A DNA stretch of 9,359 nt, taken from positions 1 through 9,359 of the forward strand of contig AQTY01000042.1 of the NCBI GenBank assembly GCA_000372225.1. Reading direction: 5' to 3'. The stretch is from Candidatus Nitromaritima sp. SCGC AAA288-L16. Its GTDB lineage: Bacteria > Nitrospinota > Nitrospinia > Nitrospinales > VA-1. The position numbers were made by a program, and so were the translations under genes. Positions 1 through 5,520 of the stretch are shown piece after piece. Position 1 is the stretch's first letter; each line of letters starts with the position of its first letter. Under the pieces are notes generated by a model. The model made no database searches. It worked only from the letters and a program-made list of their open reading frames with translations, and was not told the origin of the DNA.

Positions 1-34
1 GTCGATGAGCCAATGCTCATCGACCTTTTTTTTT
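1..34 (+). terminator. Rho-independent terminator of an upstream + strand gene
   Basis: A perfect 10-bp stem (GTCGATGAGC at 1-10, GCTCATCGAC at 15-24) closes a 4-base loop CAAT and is followed by one C and nine T (26-34). This is a textbook intrinsic terminator for transcription entering from the left, so a + strand gene ends just outside the window. It lies directly against the stop codon of the convergent surE gene (35-37). No T-run for the - strand is visible because the window begins at the stem. Confidence 0.85.
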
Positions 35-790
35 CTAGAGAGGAATATCCCAGTTTTTCAACTCATCCATCGCCTTATAACTGGTCAGATCAAAATGAAT
101 AGGTGTAATAGAAATATAGTTGTTGGAAACTTGAAAACAGTCAGCTTCCTCATCAACCTCATCAATACGCATTTCACCCGCATACCAGTAATAAGTATTT
201 TTTCTAGGATCTATTCGTTTGTCAAATGTTTCAATCACGCGAGACTTTCCTTGCCTGGTAATAGATACCCCTTTAATTTCTGAATAAGACACTGCAGGTA
301 TATTTACATTAAGTGAAACACCATCTGGCAAACCATTTTTTAAAACAATTTTTGCCAGCCTGGCACCAAATTCGGCTGAAAACCCAAAGTCAGAATTATC
401 AAACGAGTTAAGGGATACTGCAATAGCGGGAATACCCTCAATAGTAGCTTCAGTTGCAGCAGACACCGTTCCAGAGTAAATGGCGCAGGTTCCCAAGTTT
501 CCACCTTGGTTGATACCTGAAACCACCATTTCTGGAGGTTGCTCAAAAAGTACTGTCGTCGCAAGTTTTATGCAGTCTGCTGGCGTTCCATTGATGGCAT
601 AGCCAATAAATTCATTATCTTCTTCTATTTTACGTACTTTAAGCGGTTGGGTTAAAGTAATGGCGTGCCCCATTGCACTTTGTTCCGTTTCAGGGGCAAC
701 AATCACTACTTCAGAGAATTTGGCCAACTCTTTATAAATTGAACGAATCCCGGCAGCTTGGAAACCGTCATCGTTGCATAAAACAATCAT
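35..790 (-). CDS. surE: SurE 5'/3'-nucleotidase (survival protein)
   Basis: This encodes a 251-residue SurE-family phosphatase, which dephosphorylates nucleoside 5'- and 3'-monophosphates in the cytoplasm and depends on a divalent metal. The family's metal-binding N-terminus is present as CNDDGF, with D7 and D8 as ligands, followed by S38 in the PETEQSAMGH loop and N94 in SGINQGGNLG. The YSGTVSAATEA and GTPADCIKLA segments are also typical. Length is normal for the family. The ATG at 790 is the only sensible start because NDDG must lie about five residues in. There is no Shine-Dalgarno: the start codon is preceded directly by the U-run of the peroxiredoxin terminator. It lies downstream of the peroxiredoxin gene on the same strand, about 98 bases away. 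Family assignment is secure; how it is expressed is unclear. Confidence 0.95.
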   Translation of the reverse strand: MIVLCNDDGFQAAGIRSIYKELAKFSEVVIVAPETEQSAMGHAITLTQPLKVRKIEEDNEFIGYAINGTPADCIKLATTVLFEQPPEMVVSGINQGGNLGTCAIYSGTVSAATEATIEGIPAIAVSLNSFDNSDFGFSAEFGARLAKIVLKNGLPDGVSLNVNIPAVSYSEIKGVSITRQGKSRVIETFDKRIDPRKNTYYWYAGEMRIDEVDEEADCFQVSNNYISITPIHFDLTSYKAMDELKNWDIPL

Positions 791-826
791 AAAAAAATAC
801 CCACGGGCGTTATACCACCCGTGGGT
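791..826 (-). terminator. Rho-independent terminator after the peroxiredoxin gene, abutting surE
   Basis: The arms ACCCACGGG (799-807) and CCCGTGGGT (818-826) pair perfectly. Read on the - strand, the hairpin is followed by A and seven T (797-791), and the next base is the A of the surE ATG. It fits an intrinsic terminator for the peroxiredoxin transcript. The + strand side has only four T (826-829) and no + strand gene enters, so it probably works in one direction. It leaves no room for a normal ribosome binding site for surE. Confidence 0.8.
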
Positions 827-888
827 TTTAGTAAGTTAAACTAGGCAAACTAAAATACTTCTTAGAGCTTTAAAACTCGATGTCCTAG

Positions 889-1476
889 TTAATTATGCTT
901 ATTAAAATACTCCTGTGATCCTTCAGGGTCGGGCTTCATGCCATCTGCTCCCGCACTCCAGTTAGCAGGACAAACCTCGCCATTTTTTTCATGGTATTGC
1001 AAAGCATCGACCATGCGTAAAACCTCATCTACATTACGTCCAAGAGGTAAATTATTTGTTAGTTGGTGTTGTACCACACCCTCTCTATCTATCAAAAATA
1101 ATCCACGAAATGCGATCCCCATATCTGCTAACACGTCATAATCTTTGCTAATCTGCTTATTTAGATCAGCAACTAAAGGATATTTTATCTCCCCTAATCC
1201 GCCCACCTTACGGTCAGTGTTCCTCCAAGCCAAATGAGAAAAGTGACTGTCAATCGAAACACCAAGCACCTGAGTATTTCTTTTTTCAAACTCTGCATTT
1301 TTTTCACTAAACGCAATAATTTCTGTGGGACAAACAAATGTAAAGTCTAGTGGGTAGAAAAAAAGTACTACATATTTTCCCTTAAAACTGGATAACTCGA
1401 GTTGTTCAAATGAACCATCAGGCATGACGGCCTGAGCACCAAAATCAGGTGCAGATTTAGAAACTAATGTTGCCAT
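889..1476 (-). CDS. Typical 2-Cys peroxiredoxin (AhpC/Prx1 type)
   Basis: This 195-residue thiol peroxidase reduces H2O2, organic hydroperoxides and peroxynitrite in the cytoplasm and is recycled by a thioredoxin-like reductant. The peroxidatic cysteine is C49 in FTFVCPTE. The resolving cysteine is C169 in GEVCPANW, near the C-terminus of the partner subunit. The active-site arginine is R124 in AFRGLFLID. The enzyme carries GGLG (residues 92-95) and a C-terminal YF (190-191), the pair of motifs that makes Prx1-type enzymes sensitive to overoxidation. The ATG at 1476 has a clear Shine-Dalgarno, TAGGAGAA, a few bases upstream. It is monocistronic or loosely linked to surE, with a strong terminator between them. 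No AhpF or thioredoxin reductase gene is adjacent. Confidence 0.95.
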   Translation of the reverse strand: MATLVSKSAPDFGAQAVMPDGSFEQLELSSFKGKYVVLFFYPLDFTFVCPTEIIAFSEKNAEFEKRNTQVLGVSIDSHFSHLAWRNTDRKVGGLGEIKYPLVADLNKQISKDYDVLADMGIAFRGLFLIDREGVVQHQLTNNLPLGRNVDEVLRMVDALQYHEKNGEVCPANWSAGADGMKPDPEGSQEYFNKHN

Positions 1477-1480
1477 TTTA

Positions 1481-1488
1481 TTCTCCTA
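1481..1488 (-). promoter_or_regulatory. Shine-Dalgarno of the peroxiredoxin gene
   Basis: Read on the - strand this is TAGGAGAA, ending four bases before the ATG at 1476. It fixes the peroxiredoxin start and contrasts with several neighbours that have no recognisable ribosome binding site. Confidence 0.75.
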
Positions 1489-1568
1489 AATTTTGCAAAA
1501 AATATTGTTATTTTGAGAGGGTTAATGTACCACAAAAAACAACTATCTCCCTAAAACGATCGAATCTT

Positions 1569-1574
1569 AGTATA
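1569..1574 (-). promoter_or_regulatory. Possible -10 element for the peroxiredoxin gene
   Basis: TATACT on the - strand lies about 95 bases upstream of the peroxiredoxin ATG, inside the divergent spacer. The hexamer 17 bases further upstream (TAAGGA) is a poor -35, so an activator may be needed, or the promoter may be elsewhere. Confidence 0.3.
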
Positions 1575-1614
1575 TTTGTAAGTCTCACAATTCCTTATCA
1601 CATTCCAGAGACCC

Positions 1615-1644
1615 TTGACAACCAGCAAACCCTTTATTTACAAT
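1615..1644 (+). promoter_or_regulatory. Sigma70-like promoter of the PhnP-like gene
   Basis: A perfect TTGACA (1615-1620) and TACAAT (1639-1644, five of six to consensus) are separated by 18 bases. Transcription would start near 1651, giving a leader of about 70 bases before the ATG at 1723. This is the best -35/-10 pair in the window. Confidence 0.65.
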
Positions 1645-1722
1645 GAATTTAGAGACCATATTAATCGAGATTTTTGAGCAAATCAATAATTTTAACCAAA
1701 TCTGCAAACCAATGGTTTTATA

Positions 1723-2487
1723 ATGAACATTCTATTCCTAGGCTCGGGAACATCCACCGGGATCCCTTCATTGTGTTGTGACTGTAGCGTCTGTCGATCC
1801 GATAATATTAAAAATAAACGCTTGCGATCCTCTATACTCGTTCGCAATAAAGGAAATCATATTCTGATCGACACCTCAACAGACCTGAGGCAACAATGCC
1901 TTACTAATAACATCACCCATATCAACCAAGTTTTATATACTCATCACCACGCCGATCATTTACATGGCATAGATGAGTTAAGAAGCTTTAATCACTTCAA
2001 TAAAGTTGTGATCCCATGCTATGGCAACAAAGATACTATCCATGAAATAAAAAAAAAATTTAATTATATTTTTGATAAAACAACTCAGGTTGGTGGTGGA
2101 CTACCTAAGCTAACCTTAAATGTAGTTGATTATGAAAGTTTTAACCTAGGTGGAGTCTCGATTACACCATTAGACATTATTCATGGAAAAATACATATAT
2201 TGGGTTACAAACTTAATAAATGTGCTTATATCACTGACTGCAGTGAAATTCCACGCGAGTCAAAAAATCAACTGCAAAATCTTGACACTTTAATTCTTAA
2301 TGCTCTGGGATTTGATCCCCATCCAACACATTTTTCATTAAGTCAGGCTCTGACTACAGTAGAAGAACTCAAACCCAAACGCACCATTCTAACTCATATT
2401 AACCATAAGTTTGACCATAGCAAAATCTCACTAGAGTTACCCATGGGGGTCGAGTTAGCTTATGATGGGATGGCCGTGGAATGCTAA
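1723..2487 (+). CDS. PhnP-like MBL-fold phosphodiesterase
   Basis: This 254-residue metallo-beta-lactamase-fold hydrolase belongs to the PhnP group, whose E. coli member is a cyclic phosphodiesterase of phosphonate catabolism. It opens with GSGTSTGIP, then a structural zinc site C19-x-C21-xx-C24. The dinuclear site is visible as H74-x-H76-x-D78-H79 (THHHADH), H154, D172 (ITDCSE) and H225. H228 in THINH is three residues after H225, as in the PhnP structural zinc ligand set. GFDPHPTHFSL is also typical. Length matches the family. No phn genes are nearby, so a phosphonate role cannot be assumed; stand-alone relatives are widespread and mostly uncharacterised. The ATG has no Shine-Dalgarno but precedes the conserved NILFLGSGTS directly. 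The ORF contains an intact A9 run (2049-2057) that encodes lysines. Confidence 0.88.
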   Translation: MNILFLGSGTSTGIPSLCCDCSVCRSDNIKNKRLRSSILVRNKGNHILIDTSTDLRQQCLTNNITHINQVLYTHHHADHLHGIDELRSFNHFNKVVIPCYGNKDTIHEIKKKFNYIFDKTTQVGGGLPKLTLNVVDYESFNLGGVSITPLDIIHGKIHILGYKLNKCAYITDCSEIPRESKNQLQNLDTLILNALGFDPHPTHFSLSQALTTVEELKPKRTILTHINHKFDHSKISLELPMGVELAYDGMAVEC

Positions 2488-2500
2488 AATATTAGTGGTT

Positions 2501-2686
2501 TTAATCAAAGTCAATATCGCGAAGTGGAATATCTTTTGACTTGTCGACATGCTTCTGCGCTTCTTTAAATTTCTCTTCTAGTATGCGACTTCTATCTTTT
2601 TGAACTTGGCTTCGTTTATTGAATAGTGATTCCTGTTCTTTTTTATGAGCATCGTGCTCTTTCACCATATCAGCCAAAGAAGGCAT
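2501..2686 (-). CDS. C-terminal coiled-coil part of a split CPCC/coiled-coil protein
   Basis: This open frame gives 61 residues, very rich in Lys, Glu, Asp and Gln. It has a predicted long helix or coiled coil over roughly residues 5-50 and an acidic tail ending DIPLRDIDFD. A purine-rich stretch (AAGGAGAA, 2691-2698) before the ATG at 2686 looks like a strong Shine-Dalgarno. However, the same bases encode EEKKEK if the frame is continued upstream, so that signal may be incidental. The upstream frame (2670-2792) encodes a CPCC motif, and removing one base of an A8 run joins the two into a protein of about 91 residues. It is convergent with the PhnP-like gene, with 13 bases between stops. I know no function for the family; this is a real coding region, either as a separate small protein or as the tail of the joined one. 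Confidence 0.7.
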   Translation of the reverse strand: MPSLADMVKEHDAHKKEQESLFNKRSQVQKDRSRILEEKFKEAQKHVDKSKDIPLRDIDFD

Positions 2687-2792
2687 AACTTTCTCCTTCT
2701 TCTCCTCCCATATTATCTCGCCTGTTTTTTTTATCTACCTGCAATCTGGTTTCGCAGCAAGGGCAAATAACTTCCATTCTTCCCGAACTCAT
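2670..2792 (-). CDS. N-terminal CPCC zinc-knuckle part of the split protein
   Basis: This is a 40-codon frame from ATG 2792, with a second ATG at 2777. Its product begins MSSGRMEVICPCCETRLQVD, then diverges after the run of eight A at 2725-2732 and stops at 2670-2672, overlapping the next frame. CPCC followed by a hydrophobic 'LxVD' strand is a single zinc-knuckle motif seen at the N-terminus of small proteins that continue 'TGE..' into a charged helix. Reading seven A instead of eight gives VDKKTGEIIWEEKKEKV and runs straight into the 61-residue frame at 2686. The break may be a sequencing or assembly indel, a true mutation, or programmed slippage. The annotation as a fragment rests on this motif continuity, not on a database match. 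Confidence 0.6.
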   Translation of the reverse strand: MSSGRMEVICPCCETRLQVDKKNRRDNMGGEEGESYAFFG

Positions 2793-2852
2793 ACGCCATT
2801 ATACCTTTCTAAAAAAATAAAAATATTTCTAGATCGACTAAATACATCTATC

Positions 2853-2861
2853 ATTATAACA
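2853..2861 (-). promoter_or_regulatory. Extended -10 promoter for the CPCC/coiled-coil gene
   Basis: On the - strand the sequence reads TGTTATAAT, a perfect extended -10 with no good -35 at 17 bases. Transcription would start near 2846, about 54 bases before the ATG at 2792. A second TATAAT (2798-2803, - strand) sits five bases before that ATG and could give a leaderless message. Confidence 0.45.
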
Positions 2862-2894
2862 AATATCTCAACTTCACAGTATATAGTCCCTAGT

Positions 2895-2922
2895 GTGGAC
2901 AATTACTCAACCATAATATAAT
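2895..2922 (+). promoter_or_regulatory. Probable bioD promoter giving a leaderless or near-leaderless message
   Basis: TGGACA (five of six to consensus, beginning near 2896) and a perfect TATAAT (2917-2922) are 15-16 bases apart, on the short side. The usual start 7-9 bases after the -10 falls at about 2929-2931, that is, on the bioD ATG. bioD also lacks any Shine-Dalgarno, since the eight bases before ATG are all A. I saw no BirA operator. Confidence 0.45.
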
Positions 2923-2930
2923 AAAAAAAA

Positions 2931-3629
2931 ATGTCCAAATCAAAAGGTTACTTTATCACCGGAACAGATACCAGCGTAGGAAAAACAGTTGTCACAGCTT
3001 GCCTTCTGGCTCTTAATCGCAAGCGTGGATTAGACACGGGCTTTATGAAACCTATTGAAACAGGAGTCGACCCGGAGTGTAGTTCAGAAGCAAATTCAGA
3101 TGCAAAGTTTCTTCTTACAGTCTCAGGGAATAAAGATTCTATTGAGGAGGTATCTCCTATCTGCTTGAAACCCACCGCCTCCCCTTTACAGGCCACAAGA
3201 ATTACCGGCCAAACTGTAGATATTAATCTTATTCTTGAAAATTTTCGCAGACTGCAAGCCAAACACGATCGAATGCTGGTTGAGGGTATTGGCGGACTTC
3301 TAGTTCCGTTGACAGCCGATTACTCAGTCTCTGACCTCATTAAAGATATGAATTTACCTCTTATCATAGTAAGCCGATTCTCACTAGGAACTATCAACCA
3401 TACTCTTTTAACTGTGAAAGCAGCGCGAGAAACTGGAATTGAAATCGCAGGGATAATTTTGAACCATTCTGAAGATAGATCTCTCAACGAGATTGAACTC
3501 GGGCAGGCTTCCCTGATTCAAGAACTTTCTAATGTACCTGTACTAGGGGAGTGCCCATTCATAGACTCAATTTCTGCAGAGCAATTCAACACCAAACTGG
3601 AGAAAAAGATTGAAGGTTGGAAAGTCTAA
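2931..3629 (+). CDS. bioD: ATP-dependent dethiobiotin synthetase BioD
   Basis: This 232-residue enzyme closes the ureido ring of dethiobiotin from 7,8-diaminopelargonate, CO2 and ATP, the penultimate step of biotin synthesis, in the cytoplasm. The P-loop is GTDTSVGKT (residues 11-19). FMKPIETGV carries the conserved Lys of the substrate pocket, and VEGIGGLLVPL is the Walker B-like segment with the metal-binding Glu. RFSLGTINHTLLT follows, as in other BioD proteins. Length is typical. No bioA, bioB or bioF lies alongside, so bioD is separated from the rest of the pathway here. It converges on the response regulator gene with 33 bases between stops. The ATG at 2931 is preceded by an A-run rather than a ribosome binding site. 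Confidence 0.95.
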   Translation: MSKSKGYFITGTDTSVGKTVVTACLLALNRKRGLDTGFMKPIETGVDPECSSEANSDAKFLLTVSGNKDSIEEVSPICLKPTASPLQATRITGQTVDINLILENFRRLQAKHDRMLVEGIGGLLVPLTADYSVSDLIKDMNLPLIIVSRFSLGTINHTLLTVKAARETGIEIAGIILNHSEDRSLNEIELGQASLIQELSNVPVLGECPFIDSISAEQFNTKLEKKIEGWKV

Positions 3630-3662
3630 CAGTGAACAATCAAACAAAATATTTTAGTGAAA

Positions 3663-4373
3663 TCAACTATCAGAATCTGAGACAAATTGATAACCTTTCT
3701 CCCTCACGGTAAGAATATGAACTGGTTTTTGAGGCCTCTTCTCGAAGTATTTTCTCAGGCGGGAGATAAAGTTATCGACAGTTCGTGTTTCGGTTTGTGG
3801 GTCGTACCCCCAAACCTTTTCTAATAATTCTTCGCGGCTAACAACATCGCCTTTTTTCCCTACCAAAAGTTTCATGACAAGAGCTTCCTTAGTGGTCAAG
3901 TAAAACTCACCGTCAACACCTTTGACTTTACCAGTCCTAAAATTAATCCACATTTTAGAAAACCGAAAAATATCTTGATCATGCACCGGCTCTTTATACC
4001 ATTCCGAACGACGCAGAATACCCTTTATACGCAACAGAAGTTCTGGGAGATGGAACGGTTTTGTCAGGTAATCATCTGCCCCCGCCTCTAAACCGATTTC
4101 TCTATCTTTTTTGGACGATTTAGCGGTCAGCATGAGAATAGGAAAGCGTATATTAGTTTCTCTTATAGTACGGGCTACCTCAAGTCCCCCCAAACCAGGG
4201 AGCATAAGATCAAGAACAATCAGGTCAAAATCCTTTTCCAGTAATTGATCGAGCGCAGAAGTCCCATTATCAACTAAAAACACCTCATAGCCTTCCCGTT
4301 CAAGGTTAAATTGAAGACCCTTTGCTAAATGTGGATCATCTTCAACTAATAATATTTTACTCGCTTCCGCCAT
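3663..4373 (-). CDS. OmpR/PhoB-family response regulator
   Basis: This 236-residue DNA-binding response regulator has a receiver domain at residues 1-120. The acidic pocket is E11/D12/D13 (VEDD), the phosphoacceptor is D55 (IVLDLMLPG), the switch threonine is T83, and K105 lies in DDYLTKPF. A winged-helix output domain occupies residues about 135-233, with the recognition-helix segment RTVDNFISRLRKYFE and the wing VREKGYQF. It should bind tandem direct repeats when phosphorylated by the kinase encoded just upstream, with two bases between the kinase stop and this ATG. GAGGT about nine bases before the ATG is a reasonable Shine-Dalgarno lying inside the end of the kinase gene, so the pair is co-transcribed and probably translationally coupled. 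The regulon cannot be read from sequence; the tandem TTACAT repeats upstream of the kinase are a candidate target. Confidence 0.95.
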   Translation of the reverse strand: MAEASKILLVEDDPHLAKGLQFNLEREGYEVFLVDNGTSALDQLLEKDFDLIVLDLMLPGLGGLEVARTIRETNIRFPILMLTAKSSKKDREIGLEAGADDYLTKPFHLPELLLRIKGILRRSEWYKEPVHDQDIFRFSKMWINFRTGKVKGVDGEFYLTTKEALVMKLLVGKKGDVVSREELLEKVWGYDPQTETRTVDNFISRLRKYFEKRPQKPVHILTVREKGYQFVSDSDS

Positions 4374-4375
4374 TA

Positions 4376-5362
4376 CTAATTTACCTCATTTGCAGATTTT
4401 TGATTTTCTTCAGCAAAAGTATTATCAACCGGCAAACTCACCATGAAGCGAGTACCTTTTCCTTGGCCCTCACTAAAAGCATTTATTTTCCCTTTGTGGC
4501 TTTTGATAATTTGCCGAGAAATATACAAGCCTAATCCAGCTCCTTCTAAATTCTGAGTTTCTTGATTCTGCACCCGATAAAACTTTTTAAAAACTTTTTT
4601 AAGTTCCTTTTTTTCAAACCCAAATCCCTGGTCTATAAAATCAATAATACAAAATTTTTGATCCTGCCTGACTTCAATAATAAGAGTAGTCGCAGCATGT
4701 GAATATCTCAAGGCATTCGCAATTAAGTTATTAAAAACCATCCGCATAGCCCTAGCATCTATATTAACTTTGGCATAACTATTAAATTTCAGCTGAATCT
4801 GACACTGTTTATCTTCAAATAATTTTTTATGGTGATCAATTATTTCTTGTAAAAATAAAACAATATCCACCAAAGTAAATTGTAATTGCATGCTCTTCGG
4901 ATCAGATTTGCTTGATTCAAGAATATTATCTATGAGATCGGATAACCGTTCTGTATCAGACAACATAATCTCAACAAAGTCTTGCGCCTCTTCCGACGAC
5001 ACTTTTTGGTACTTGAGCGTTTCCAAGTAAAGTCGAATAGATGCCAGAGGAGATTTTAGCTCATGAGATACACTTGAGACAAAGTTGCTTTGAAGCTGGT
5101 ATAGTCGGGACTGCTTATTCCAATAAACGAATATCACATAAACTCCGGCAAGAATCATTAACATCAGCACCCCGCCCTCTAAAAGGACAACCCAATTAAA
5201 ATCCGACTCTAATAGTTCAGGAGGAAGTTTTTTGGCAAATTCAGCCAGATTCTGGCTATTTTTAAAATACCAATATATCCAGACTGCCATCAAACCAATC
5301 CAGGCAACCTGAACCACAACAAACACAAAAATAGGATGAAATAATGCTTGAAGCCTTTTCAT
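4376..5362 (-). CDS. Membrane sensor histidine kinase, no HAMP domain
   Basis: This is a 328-residue inner-membrane kinase. Two transmembrane helices (about 10-33 and 58-82) flank an outer loop of only about 24 residues, too small for a usual ligand-binding domain. A short linker with no recognisable HAMP leads to the phosphoacceptor H100 in SVSHELKSPLASIRL. The ATPase has N-box N216 (NNLIANALRY), G1 DQGFGF (244-249), an F-box (KKFYRV) and G2 GAGLGL (274-279). All catalytic boxes are intact. It phosphorylates the regulator encoded immediately downstream. The stimulus is unknown; the small loop and aromatic-rich helices suggest sensing within the membrane or through a partner. The ATG at 5362 follows a T-run with only weak Shine-Dalgarno complementarity (AGAG). 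It is divergent from the desaturase gene. Confidence 0.93.
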   Translation of the reverse strand: MKRLQALFHPIFVFVVVQVAWIGLMAVWIYWYFKNSQNLAEFAKKLPPELLESDFNWVVLLEGGVLMLMILAGVYVIFVYWNKQSRLYQLQSNFVSSVSHELKSPLASIRLYLETLKYQKVSSEEAQDFVEIMLSDTERLSDLIDNILESSKSDPKSMQLQFTLVDIVLFLQEIIDHHKKLFEDKQCQIQLKFNSYAKVNIDARAMRMVFNNLIANALRYSHAATTLIIEVRQDQKFCIIDFIDQGFGFEKKELKKVFKKFYRVQNQETQNLEGAGLGLYISRQIIKSHKGKINAFSEGQGKGTRFMVSLPVDNTFAEENQKSANEVN

Positions 5363-5422
5363 AAAAAAATCTCTGGGTTAGAAGAAATGTCCAAACTTTC
5401 AAACCTTCCCTTATGCTAAATA

Positions 5423-5439
5423 TTACATAAGTTTTACAT
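5423..5439. promoter_or_regulatory. Tandem TTACAT repeat, candidate OmpR-type regulator site
   Basis: TTACAT at 5423-5428 recurs at 5434-5439, exactly 11 bases later, and the 11-bp units agree at eight positions. Tandem half-sites with one-turn spacing are how PhoB/OmpR-family regulators bind. The site lies in the spacer between the kinase and desaturase genes, about 61 bases upstream of the kinase ATG. A looser CTACAT (5447-5452) follows 13 bases on. Confidence 0.4.
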
Positions 5440-5453
5440 GCGTGTCCTACATT

Positions 5454-5476
5454 CAAGGTTAAAATGTTAACCGTTG
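5454..5476. promoter_or_regulatory. Dyad operator candidate upstream of the desaturase
   Basis: GGTTAA-AATG-TTAACC (5457-5472) is a perfect 6-bp dyad. Outer arms CAA and TTG extend it to nine pairs if one base (G5473) is bulged. There is no T-run, so it is not a terminator. It overlaps the possible -35 TTGAAG (5474-5479) of the desaturase gene, where a repressor would block transcription. A further GTTAAC lies at 5489-5494. Confidence 0.4.
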
Positions 5477-5500
5477 AAGAAAAATCAAGTTAACTATAAC
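5474..5500 (+). promoter_or_regulatory. Possible desaturase promoter
   Basis: TTGAAG (5474-5479) and TATAAC (5495-5500) are separated by 15 bases. The -10 is good, the -35 moderate and the spacing short. The predicted start near 5507 would leave a leader of only about 14 bases, which contains no Shine-Dalgarno. Confidence 0.35.
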
Positions 5501-5520
5501 CCAATTAAAAGTAACCGCCT

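Noticed and set aside
5..283. 92-residue + strand open frame overlapping the end of surE
   Set aside because: It lies antisense to a secure surE gene, starts inside the upstream terminator, and shows no family motif or ribosome binding site.
2720..2735. Classic -1 ribosomal slippery heptamer A-AAA-AAC in the CPCC frame
   Set aside because: The heptamer is in the right phase, but a -1 shift reaches a stop within a few codons. The downstream frame needs loss of one base (or gain of two), so a standard -1 event does not explain the join.
2948..3262. 104-residue - strand open frame inside bioD
   Set aside because: It is antisense to conserved BioD motifs with a composition typical of a shadow frame; no independent support.
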